Of a stretch of DNA of 53,846 bases, positions 28,579 to 36,347 are shown in pieces. How positions within the stretch are numbered: position 1 is the first letter of the stretch; each line of letters begins with the position of its first letter. A model generated the notes under the pieces. That model ran no database searches. It was not told the origin of the DNA and was given only the letters and a program-made list of their open reading frames with translations. Position numbers and translations under genes: made by a program. The stretch covers positions 1 through 53,846 of the forward strand of contig NZ_JAAXPW010000023.1 of the NCBI RefSeq assembly GCF_012396605.1, read 5' to 3'. The stretch is from Ureibacillus thermosphaericus (lineage in GTDB: Bacteria > Bacillota > Bacilli > Bacillales_A > Planococcaceae).

Positions 28579-30576
28579 GTGAAAAAAGTTTCAAAAAAAA
28601 TCAGCAAGTTTAGCTTTCGTAATTTTCATATAAAATTATTTATTTCCATTACAATTATTGTAATCCTTTCTTCTTTGCTAATTGGCACATTATCTTATCA
28701 AACATCCAAGGAAGAATTAAGAAACCAAATATTGGATAATGTTTCGGCTAATGTATCTAGAATCGATGATGTTATCAAGGATCTAATTCAACCGAAAATG
28801 ACGGATATTCAAATATTGTCAAATCGTATAAGAGGATCCCAATTTCAAGAATCCAATCATTCTGAAATACGTAAATGGCTGAAATTTTATCAAGAATCCC
28901 ATCCCGAAATTGCTGGCGTCTATGTAGGAAATGAAGACGGAATATTTGTGAAGGAACCAGCACATTTAGCGGTTAAAGCTGGATACGATCCTAGAGAAAG
29001 AGATTGGTATATTCAAGCCATGGAGAATAAAGGAGAAACCTTTATTTCAGAACCTTATGTTGCTGCAAGTACAGGAAAAATGGTGATTACCATCTCCAAA
29101 GCTCTCGATGATGGCACTGGAGTTGCAGGAATTGACATCAATCTTGATAAGTTGGAAGAATTAGTGAAAAACATTCAAATTGGCAAGGCGGGATATGGAC
29201 TCGTTTTAGACAAAAACAATAAATATATTGCTCATCCATCTGCTGAATTGGGAAGTGAAGCCATAGATTCGATTTACGACAAATTGTATGAGAAAGATAA
29301 AGGACAGGTTAATGGAGTATTAAATGGAGAATCCGTAATTTTACATTTCATTACGGATGAATTGACTGGGTGGAAAATCGGCGGACTGATTTATGAGAAA
29401 GAAATTGATGAAGCAAATGAAGCTATCTTACATTTATCATGGATTGTAGGAACTATTGCGATTATCTTTGGTATCTTTGCTGCTGTTTTCATCATTAAAT
29501 CTTTAAGCAGACCGATTAAACAATTGGGTGATTTAGCCGTAAAAGTCAGTGGAGGGGACTTGACCCAATACGCAAAAATATCGACAAATGACGTGATTGG
29601 AAAGTTAGGAATGGCTTTTAATGAAATGATTGATGGGTTGCGTACTTTGACTCTTCAAATAGACGAAACAGCCGAAAAAGTCGCGGCTACATCGGAACAA
29701 TTGTCTGCCAGCTCCGAAGAAACGACTGCAGCAACTGAACAAGTGTCCAATTCGATTCAAGAAGTATCGAAAAATGCAGAAGCGCAGACAAGTATGGTTG
29801 AGAATGTATCCCATATCTTTAAAAAAGTTTCGCAAGGAGTGGAGGACATCGCCGAACGTTCATCCAACGTGACGGAACTTTCACGCAAAGCTATTCAGGT
29901 GGCAGACATAGGCGGCCAAGCTGTTTCCAAAACGGTTGAACAAATGAAATCCATTCATACATCTGTTAGCCAATCACAGTCCATTATTCATTCTTTATAT
30001 GATAGTTCAAAACAAATCAATGAAATTTTAAATGTAATTACTGGAATTGCCGATCAAACGAATTTGCTTGCTTTAAATGCGGCTATTGAAGCTGCCCGTG
30101 CAGGTGAACATGGCAAAGGATTTGCTGTAGTCGCTGATGAAGTAAGAAGCCTTGCCGAACAAACCCAATCATCAGCTAAAGAAATTCAGGAGATTATTAA
30201 GAAAATTCAAGATGATACGGAAAATACAGTAAAGATGATGAAACAGATTTCTGTAAATGTAGATGATGGGGTAGAGATTACAAGCGAAGCCATTGAACAA
30301 TTCAACCACATTCTCCAAACAACGAAAGAAATTTCGCCGCAAATGGAAGAAGTTTCTGAAGCAGTGAAAGAAATGTCCAAAGCTCTTCAACATGTCAATG
30401 AAGAATTGGATGGTCTTGTGGAAGTGGCTCAAGGTAATAATGCGGCATCTGAAGAAGTTGTCGCAACAGTGGAAGAACAGTTGGCTGCGATGCAGGAAAT
30501 TTCCGCTTCGGCCCAGTCCCTTGCATCAATGGCAGAAGAATTGAAATCTGTCACATCTAATATGAAATATCATTGA
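28579..30576 (+). CDS. Chemoreceptor with amino-acid-type dCache domain
   Basis: Methyl-accepting chemotaxis protein of 665 aa: membrane helix (about 19-40), extracellular double-Cache domain (about 45-280), membrane helix (about 285-308), HAMP, then the signalling domain with the tip [34 protein letters not shown]. The membrane-distal Cache module carries Tyr136, Arg141, Trp143, Tyr144, Tyr160 and Asp186 ([10 protein letters not shown] ... EPYVAA ... AGIDI). These match in identity and spacing the published dCache_1AA amino-acid-binding motif (PctA Y121/R126/W128/Y129/Y144/D173, from memory). The predicted ligand is therefore one or more amino acids. The start is GTG after GGGGAGGA. Confidence 0.92.
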   Translation: MKKVSKKISKFSFRNFHIKLFISITIIVILSSLLIGTLSYQTSKEELRNQILDNVSANVSRIDDVIKDLIQPKMTDIQILSNRIRGSQFQESNHSEIRKWLKFYQESHPEIAGVYVGNEDGIFVKEPAHLAVKAGYDPRERDWYIQAMENKGETFISEPYVAASTGKMVITISKALDDGTGVAGIDINLDKLEELVKNIQIGKAGYGLVLDKNNKYIAHPSAELGSEAIDSIYDKLYEKDKGQVNGVLNGESVILHFITDELTGWKIGGLIYEKEIDEANEAILHLSWIVGTIAIIFGIFAAVFIIKSLSRPIKQLGDLAVKVSGGDLTQYAKISTNDVIGKLGMAFNEMIDGLRTLTLQIDETAEKVAATSEQLSASSEETTAATEQVSNSIQEVSKNAEAQTSMVENVSHIFKKVSQGVEDIAERSSNVTELSRKAIQVADIGGQAVSKTVEQMKSIHTSVSQSQSIIHSLYDSSKQINEILNVITGIADQTNLLALNAAIEAARAGEHGKGFAVVADEVRSLAEQTQSSAKEIQEIIKKIQDDTENTVKMMKQISVNVDDGVEITSEAIEQFNHILQTTKEISPQMEEVSEAVKEMSKALQHVNEELDGLVEVAQGNNAASEEVVATVEEQLAAMQEISASAQSLASMAEELKSVTSNMKYH

Positions 30577-30690
30577 TGAAGCAACTTCAATATTACATCT
30601 TGATGGCGTAATGAGAAAAGGGTTCTTTTCGATTCATCCATCAGTACAAACTGTTTTGAGTGACTAAATATTTTGGATGACGATGTAAAT

Positions 30691-30724
30691 TAGGCAGGAG
30701 AGTTTAATCTTCTGCCTATTTTTC
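30691..30724 (+). terminator. Terminator after the dCache chemoreceptor
   Basis: TAGGCAG (30691-30697) pairs with CTGCCTA (30712-30718) and is followed by a T-rich tail. It lies about 115 bases after the stop codon. Confidence 0.7.
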
Positions 30725-30819
30725 TTTTTAAAAAGTATTAGTCTAATTACAAATGTTATCCATTTGCAAAAAATTTTTGTATAATTCAAGATATGACTAT
30801 CAAAAGAGAGGAAAAGAAG

Positions 30820-32559
30820 ATGTTAAAGCATTTTTTTTCTTACTATAAACCACATAAACGATTATTTATCATCGACTTTTCATGTGCTGTCTTTGTGGCT
30901 ATTTTAGATTTGTTTTTCCCAATTGCGGTGCAATGGTTTATTGATGTCTTATTACCTGAAGGCGATTGGGGAAAAATTGTACAAGTCAGCATTTTATTAT
31001 TACTTGTTTACATTTTAAGCACCATCATGAACTTCGTTGTCAACTACTTGGGTCATAAACTAGGAATTAATATTGAAACCGACATGCGTCGCGATTTATT
31101 TAATCACATCCAAAAACAAAGCTTTAAATTTTTTGATAATACAAAAACGGGCCATATTATGAGCCGCATTACAAATGATCTTTTTGATATTGGTGAATTT
31201 GCGCACCATGGTCCAGAAGATTTCTTTATTGCAATGATGACATTTATTGGTGCGTTCATTATTATGTTCCAAGTAAATCCGACATTGACGTTTATTGCAC
31301 TTGTTTTCACACCCTTTTTAATTTGGTTAGTGACTTACTGCAACAATAAAATGAACAATGCTTGGAAAGAAATGTATAGTAAAATTGCGGATGTTAATGG
31401 AAGAGTAGAAGATAGTGTTTCAGGAATCCGGGTTGTTAAATCATTTACAAACGAAGAATTTGAAATGAAGCGCTTTAAACAACAAAACGGATATTTCCGC
31501 GCTGCCAAACTATTTGCTTATAAAGTGATGGCAGGGACACACTCAAGCATCTATTTTATGACACGACTATTGACTTTAGTCATTTTAGTGGTAGGTGCTT
31601 GGTTGAGTTATAATGGCAAATTGACATATGGTGAATTAGTAAGTTTCGTATTATATACAAATGTATTAATTAAACCTATTGATAAAATTAGTGCATTACT
31701 TGAACTGTATCCAAAAGGAATGGCAGGATTTAAACGTTTCCGGGAATTACTGATGCAAGATCCGGAAATTCAGGATCGTCCCAATGCTGTAGCAGTTCCT
31801 CATTTACAAGGAAATATCTCTTTCAACAATGTATCGTTCCAGTACGATGAATCAAAGCCGGTATTACGGAATATTTCATTTAATATCCAAGCTGGCCAAA
31901 CAATCGCATTTGTCGGTCCATCTGGAGCAGGGAAGACAACAATCTGTTCATTAATTCCCCGCTTCTATGATGTAAACGCAGGGGCGATTACTATTGATGG
32001 AATCGACGTACGAGATATCACACAAAAATCGTTGCGTGAACAGATTGGCATTGTACAGCAAGATGTATTCTTATTTACTGGTACAATTCGTGAAAATATA
32101 GAATACGGAAGACTAGGTGCAAGCTTTGAGGAAATACAAGCGGCTGCTGAGAAGGCTCATTTGAAAGAATTTATCGAATCTCTTCCAGATGGTTATGAAA
32201 CGCAGATTGGGGAGCGCGGCTTAAAATTATCAGGAGGTCAAAAACAGCGTATAGCCATTGCACGTATGTTCCTAAAAAATCCGCCAATTTTAATATTAGA
32301 TGAAGCCACTTCTGCACTGGATACTGAAACAGAAATGATGATTCAAAAATCTTTGAACGAGTTGTCCAAAAATCGTACAACATTAGTCATTGCGCATCGA
32401 CTTGCAACGATTCGCAACGCCGATCGTATAATTGTTGTAACGAAAAATGGAATTGAAGAACAAGGCACTTATGAGGAACTAATTGCTTTAAATGGCGTAT
32501 TTGCAAAATTGCATCATATCCAGTTTCAAAAAAATGAGGAGGAATTTATCTCTATCTAA
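30820..32559 (+). CDS. ABC exporter half-transporter, YwjA/MsbA-like
   Basis: Membrane domain of six helices (residues about 1-310) fused to an ABC ATPase (about 330-575); such proteins work as dimers exporting lipids, drugs or peptides. Walker A is GPSGAGKTT, Q-loop GIVQQDVFLF, signature LSGGQKQRIA, Walker B ILILDEATSALD, H-loop VIAHRL. At 579 aa it resembles B. subtilis YwjA (about 575 aa). The ATG at 30820 follows GAGAGG. An in-frame ATG at 30793 lies just after a TATAAT (30780-30785) that is probably the -10 box, so it is unlikely as a start. The substrate is unknown; export of the agr peptide is not implied, since AgrB normally does that step. Confidence 0.88.
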   Translation: MLKHFFSYYKPHKRLFIIDFSCAVFVAILDLFFPIAVQWFIDVLLPEGDWGKIVQVSILLLLVYILSTIMNFVVNYLGHKLGINIETDMRRDLFNHIQKQSFKFFDNTKTGHIMSRITNDLFDIGEFAHHGPEDFFIAMMTFIGAFIIMFQVNPTLTFIALVFTPFLIWLVTYCNNKMNNAWKEMYSKIADVNGRVEDSVSGIRVVKSFTNEEFEMKRFKQQNGYFRAAKLFAYKVMAGTHSSIYFMTRLLTLVILVVGAWLSYNGKLTYGELVSFVLYTNVLIKPIDKISALLELYPKGMAGFKRFRELLMQDPEIQDRPNAVAVPHLQGNISFNNVSFQYDESKPVLRNISFNIQAGQTIAFVGPSGAGKTTICSLIPRFYDVNAGAITIDGIDVRDITQKSLREQIGIVQQDVFLFTGTIRENIEYGRLGASFEEIQAAAEKAHLKEFIESLPDGYETQIGERGLKLSGGQKQRIAIARMFLKNPPILILDEATSALDTETEMMIQKSLNELSKNRTTLVIAHRLATIRNADRIIVVTKNGIEEQGTYEELIALNGVFAKLHHIQFQKNEEEFISI

Positions 32560-32580
32560 AAGATTATTGGAGTTAATGGA

Positions 32581-32731
32581 GAAGCTGGGACAGAACTAAA
32601 ATTGGCCTTCTTAAAATCGAATTATCATTAGCATTTCGATATTTAATTAAACCGAATGATATTGAAGCTCAGAATAGAGTTTCAATAATCGTTCGGTTTT
32701 TCTATTGGCTGAAAACCTTTTGTCTCAACTC
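32581..32731. repeat. MITE-like element with imperfect terminal inverted repeats
   Basis: AGCTGGGACAGAA near the left end and the reverse complement of the right end, AGTTGAGACAAAA (32718-32730), agree at 10 of 13 positions and bracket about 150 bases with a long internal hairpin (32649-32702). Such GGGACA-flanked hairpins occur as scattered repeats in Firmicutes. No second copy is visible in this window, so the call is tentative. Confidence 0.35.
32649..32702 (+). terminator. Long hairpin with T run after the ABC exporter
   Basis: AACCGAA(T)GATATTGAA pairs with TTCAATAATCGTTCGGTT with small bulges, then TTTTTC. It is the first strong terminator after the ABC gene. Confidence 0.75.
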
Positions 32732-32841
32732 TTTTCTTAATTAGCAATTATCTATTTTTTAGTCAAATTATCAAAAATCCCAGTAGCCATTCATTTCTAA
32801 TATGTATTATTCCATATCTTCAATTTAATGAAAGAATAAGA

Positions 32842-32883
32842 AAAAAGGGAATCGTCTAAAAATTTAAAACGATCCCCTTTTTA
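32842..32883. terminator. Terminator between ABC exporter and agrD
   Basis: AAAAAGGGAATCGT pairs with ACGATCCCCTTTTT with one mismatch. A and T runs on both sides fit the convergent ABC gene and agrBD operon. Confidence 0.7.
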
Positions 32884-32951
32884 TGCTACACTTCCAAACA
32901 GAATTTTCTATCAACTTAGAAAACACTAATTCTTTTCTTAAAATAATACCA

Positions 32952-33092
32952 TTAATTAAAAGGATTTTCTTTCTTTAAGCTTTCAGGAAGTTCTGGTTCA
33001 TGAAAAACTAATGTACATCCCATAGTAGTTGCTGTATTAGCTAATAAAATAACCAAACCTGAAATTTTGCTGACAAGTAATTTTCTAAACAT
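32952..33092 (-). CDS. agrD: AgrD-like autoinducer peptide precursor
   Basis: A 46-aa precursor of a cyclic peptide signal. An amphipathic N-terminal half (MFRKLLVSKISGLVILL) is followed by the signal region and an acidic, proline-containing recognition tail (HEPELPESLKKE). Aligned by hand with S. aureus AgrD, where the ring CDFIM is followed by DEVEVPKEL, the ring here should be Cys26-Thr-Leu-Val-Phe30 closed as a thiolactone. The length of the N-terminal exocyclic tail of the mature peptide cannot be told. The start codon overlaps the agrB stop by 8 bases and the GGAGGT ribosome site lies inside agrB, so the two are co-translated. Confidence 0.88.
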   Translation of the reverse strand: MFRKLLVSKISGLVILLANTATTMGCTLVFHEPELPESLKKENPFN

Positions 33093-33654
33093 TCTCTTTA
33101 CCTCCTACAAATTTTTGTGTTAATACAGAAATAAGTTGTAATGTTATTCCGTAAAAAATGAAAATTCTGCTGGAAGGTATAAATATGAAACAAAGCCATA
33201 AAACAAACAATCTAAAAGCTATTTTCTTTTTTAAATACTGTCTATGTTTATAATTAAAAACAGGACGTTTACTCGTACCAATTGGTGAAAAAATAAATAA
33301 AAATAAAGACATTGTACCAGTGAATAAAATCAACCATTCTATACTTAGATGAAAATCTTTTATGATGATTACACCAATTGGAAATGCAAGTATACTCATC
33401 AGTAAACAAACAATATTATTTTGAAAATGAAACCCCAAGCAAACTTGTCTCAAAATAAAAAATACAATGTGAGTGAAAAAAGTGATAAAAAAACAATCTA
33501 ATAATATGGCGATCAGATAGATAATGATAATTTTCCAAATATCATTCAATATTAATCTCACGCCAAATTTTATTTTTTCTCTCTCTAAATTATTGTAATG
33601 TTCTAGAGTAAGCATATTGACTATTCGATTCTCAATATTCGATAGAAAATTCAT
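33085..33654 (-). CDS. agrB: AgrB-type peptide-processing membrane protease
   Basis: Membrane cysteine protease that cuts AgrD and forms the thiolactone. It has 189 aa with about six hydrophobic segments. The catalytic pair is His76 and Cys83 (LGFHFQNNIVC), seven residues apart as in S. aureus AgrB (His77/Cys84), and the basic stretch GTSKRPVFNYKHRQYLKKK is typical. The ATG at 33654 is preferred (GGTGGTG just upstream); in-frame GTG codons at 33666-33658 are alternatives. It lies directly upstream of agrD on the reverse strand and is divergent from agrC. Confidence 0.9.
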   Translation of the reverse strand: MNFLSNIENRIVNMLTLEHYNNLEREKIKFGVRLILNDIWKIIIIYLIAILLDCFFITFFTHIVFFILRQVCLGFHFQNNIVCLLMSILAFPIGVIIIKDFHLSIEWLILFTGTMSLFLFIFSPIGTSKRPVFNYKHRQYLKKKIAFRLFVLWLCFIFIPSSRIFIFYGITLQLISVLTQKFVGGKENV

Positions 33655-33748
33655 AAACACCACCACATCATTATCTTAATGTAAATTTTGATTAAATGGA
33701 GTTTTATGTCATAAGTGTTTAAATTTTACTCCTAGATGTAACAAAAAC

Positions 33749-33804
33749 TATTAAACTTAACGAGTATATTGCGAGTTTTACAGTAAAATAGTTATTGAAC
33801 TTAA
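33749..33804. promoter_or_regulatory. Direct repeats in the agr intergenic region, candidate AgrA sites
   Basis: TATTAAACTTAA (33749-33760) and TATTGAACTTAA (33793-33804) agree at 11 of 12 positions and are 44 bases apart, about four helical turns and twice the usual 21-22-base LytTR repeat spacing. On the agrBD strand they read TTAAGTTYAATA and would sit upstream of an agrBD promoter. Binding by AgrA is inference. Confidence 0.45.
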
Positions 33805-33852
33805 TATATTTACAAGCATCTTCATTATTTTCTTTCATCTAAATTTTTTATT

Positions 33853-33918
33853 ATAGGATTATGGTGTATAATGTGAAATGTGTGCTATTTTTTCGTATAA
33901 ATATTTCCATAATCCTAT
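33853..33918. promoter_or_regulatory. 12-base inverted repeat around a TATAAT box before agrC
   Basis: ATAGGATTATGG (33853-33864) and CCATAATCCTAT (33907-33918) are perfect inverted copies separated by 42 bases. A TATAAT (33867-33872) facing agrC lies just inside the left arm; its -35 region is only a T run, as expected for an activator-dependent promoter. Confidence 0.45.
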
Positions 33919-33961
33919 TTCATTTATCTTAATTAGTGAATGTAAGTTGCGATAAATAATG

Positions 33962-34034
33962 TTTGGGATATGCCATCCCAAAATTACTAACATATAAAAA
34001 TCACTATTTTTCAATCATGAAAAATAGTGATTTT
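33962..34034 (+). other. Two hairpins upstream of agrC
   Basis: A short hairpin (TTGGGAT/ATCCCAA, about 33963-33982) is followed by a perfect 17-bp hairpin (33997-34013 with 34018-34034, loop ATCA) ending in TTTT. The second could end a transcript of about 150 bases started at the TATAAT upstream, or be a leader element of agrC. Confidence 0.5.
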
Positions 34035-34131
34035 CCAACTTATCCTTGATTAAAATAATACTCAAATCAATCAAACGAATTATTTTTTGATAACCCTATC
34101 ATATATTCAAGGCTTAAAGGGGAGAGTTACA

Positions 34132-35391
34132 ATTTCAGATTTACTTATTGTTAGTATTATTGAATTTACTGTAATCTGCCTATCGATTTTTTATTTGCAA
34201 AAAATAAAATTAAATCTATTTTCTGTTTCCATTAGTCTATCAATAGCTGTTATATCATTAGTTTCATTTTATTTTCTGGAATCATGGATTGCCATCATTA
34301 TACTATTTGGTAGTATCGTGTTAGCTCTGATTTTTCACTCTAATTTATTTAAAATATGTATTGATTTATGTTTAATTATTTTCATCGGAATGATTTCAGA
34401 CCACATTGCCCAACTGGTTTTAAATAAAAACAATAATGTCTTTTTCCACTCTCTAATCTTTGCACTTTGTTATGCAATATTATTTATAATCATTAATTTA
34501 CTCATAAATTTATATAAACGAGATTATTTGCCCATTAATTTTATTACCAAGTTTCTCATCAGTATTTTATGTTGTGTAACTGTCATCGTCTTATATTTGA
34601 ACATTTTTATTCCAACATCATACGAAGAATTGCAGCTAACAAGAATTAATCTAATCATTCAAATATGTTACTTAATTGTTATGTCATTTTTGTTCATCTT
34701 ACTTATTTATAGTATCAACGAAACGAATAAATTAAAGCATGAGAAGATACAAAAAGCATTGTTTTCTCAATATATGAGTTCATTAAATGAAATTAATATT
34801 GAAATGCAAAAATTTCGTCATGATTATAAAAATATTTTAATTACAATGGAGAGATACATAGATAATAAAGATTTAGATGGTTTAAAAAAATATTTTAAAG
34901 AAAAAATCATAAATACTGAAAAAAATACACTATTAAAAAATTCCTTAATTCATGATTTAGGGAATTTAGAACTGATGGAACTAAAAGGATTATTACTAAC
35001 AAAACTATTAACAGCTGTAGAGAAGAAAATTGATATACAAATCGAAATTCCAGAAAAAATCGATTCTATTTATATGGATATTATTGATTTATCAAGAATG
35101 ATAGGGATTTTAATTGACAACGCTATAGAAGCAAGTATTGAATGTGAGAATCCCTTTATCAATCTTGCTATTATGAAAACAAATGATAATTCAGTATTAA
35201 TGATTATTGAAAATAATTTCACCAATACATTAGATATTCATCAACTTTATAAAAATCATTATTCAACAAAAAAAGGAAACCGTGGCTACGGCCTAAACAA
35301 TGTTAAGGATATTTTAAATAACTACCCAAATGTACTAATGAATACGAGCATTGAGGAAAATATCTTTATCCAAGAAATTGAAATAAGATAA
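34132..35391 (+). CDS. agrC: AgrC-like sensor histidine kinase, probable AUU start
   Basis: Receptor for the AgrD-derived peptide. About six membrane helices occupy residues 3-205; the kinase part has the phospho-acceptor His230 in FRHDYKN, an N box DNAIEAS and a G box NRGYGLNNVK, typical of the HPK10/AgrC group. No ATG, GTG or TTG in this frame has a ribosome site. AAAGGGGAG (34116-34124) lies 7 bases before an in-frame ATT at 34132, just ahead of the first membrane helix, so AUU is the best start (419 aa). A TTG at 34087 would add 15 residues but has no ribosome site. agrA follows after 12 bases. Confidence 0.85.
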   Translation: MSDLLIVSIIEFTVICLSIFYLQKIKLNLFSVSISLSIAVISLVSFYFLESWIAIIILFGSIVLALIFHSNLFKICIDLCLIIFIGMISDHIAQLVLNKNNNVFFHSLIFALCYAILFIIINLLINLYKRDYLPINFITKFLISILCCVTVIVLYLNIFIPTSYEELQLTRINLIIQICYLIVMSFLFILLIYSINETNKLKHEKIQKALFSQYMSSLNEINIEMQKFRHDYKNILITMERYIDNKDLDGLKKYFKEKIINTEKNTLLKNSLIHDLGNLELMELKGLLLTKLLTAVEKKIDIQIEIPEKIDSIYMDIIDLSRMIGILIDNAIEASIECENPFINLAIMKTNDNSVLMIIENNFTNTLDIHQLYKNHYSTKKGNRGYGLNNVKDILNNYPNVLMNTSIEENIFIQEIEIR

Positions 35392-35403
35392 AGGTGATGT
35401 TTC

Positions 35404-36135
35404 TTGAAGGTCATAATTTGCGAAGATGATTTAGAACAAAGACAATTTCTGCAGAATGTCATAAGAAGATATTCAAGTTTTCATTTGCCAAGTATTGAAA
35501 TTGCATTATGTGCTTCAACACCAGAAGAAGTCATATCTTATATCGAAAATCATTCAGCTGAATGTTACATATTAGATATTGAATTGAATAGCAGTATCAA
35601 CGGTTTAGAATTAGCTAGAATTATACGAAAACAAGATCCATTAGCAACTATTATTTTTGTAACGACCTTTGCCAATAAACTAAAATTAACCTTTAAATAC
35701 AAAGTAGCAGCTCTTGATTTCATTATTAAAACGTCGAATCAACAATTACTTGCTAACAATATCATCGAAGCATTGACAACTGCATATCAACATTATTTGA
35801 CACTTGGCCATAATAGTTCTACAAAAGTACTTCAAATAAAAGTAGGAGAGAATATAAAAAATATTCGTTATGAAGATATTTATTATTTTGAAACCTCTTC
35901 AATACCTCATAAAATAAGAGTGCATTCAAAAAATGGCATCTATGAGTTTTATGGAAAATTAAAAGATTTAGAGAAATTGGATCCAAGATTTTGTAGATCA
36001 CATAACAGCTATCTAATAAATATTGATTATTTGCACGAATATGATGTAAAAAATAAAATATTAATAATGGAAAATGGACATGAATGCTTGGTTTCATACA
36101 GATATGCTAAAAATATTGTGAAACACTTAGTGTAA
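35404..36135 (+). CDS. agrA: AgrA-like response regulator (REC-LytTR)
   Basis: Response regulator of 243 aa. The receiver domain (1-125) has the acidic pair in VIICEDDLEQ, the phospho-acceptor Asp in CYILDIELN, the FVTTF segment and a Lys further on. The LytTR DNA-binding domain (140-243) has the family pattern EDIYYFETS ... RSHNSYLINIDYL. It is expected to activate agrBD, and perhaps itself, through direct repeats. The start is TTG at 35404 after AAAGGTGAT. Confidence 0.9.
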   Translation: MKVIICEDDLEQRQFLQNVIRRYSSFHLPSIEIALCASTPEEVISYIENHSAECYILDIELNSSINGLELARIIRKQDPLATIIFVTTFANKLKLTFKYKVAALDFIIKTSNQQLLANNIIEALTTAYQHYLTLGHNSSTKVLQIKVGENIKNIRYEDIYYFETSSIPHKIRVHSKNGIYEFYGKLKDLEKLDPRFCRSHNSYLINIDYLHEYDVKNKILIMENGHECLVSYRYAKNIVKHLV

Positions 36136-36246
36136 TGGATGCGTAAAATGTGGGTTTCTAGAAAGTCGAAAACTTTGAACTGCTAACTGTCAAGTAGACA
36201 GTAATTCAAAATTGTTTAACGAATTCTAATCAATTATGATTATATG

Positions 36247-36289
36247 AAAAGGATAGATGAAGCAGGAAACCTGTTCATCTATCCTTTTT
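36247..36289 (+). terminator. Terminator of agrCA
   Basis: AAAAGGATAGATGAA (36247-36261) pairs with TTCATCTATCCTTTT (36274-36288), with an inner CAGG/CCTG stem. A very stable hairpin with A and T runs on both sides. Confidence 0.85.
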
Positions 36290-36347
36290 AAATGAAATGT
36301 TCAATGTGAATCCATTAAATAATTTAATAGATTTTCCTTCATACTAT

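Noticed and set aside
36179-36210. ACTGTC-AAGTA-GACAGT inverted repeat after agrA as an AgrA site
   Set aside because: It lies downstream of agrA before the terminator with no promoter nearby, and lacks a second LytTR half at the usual spacing.
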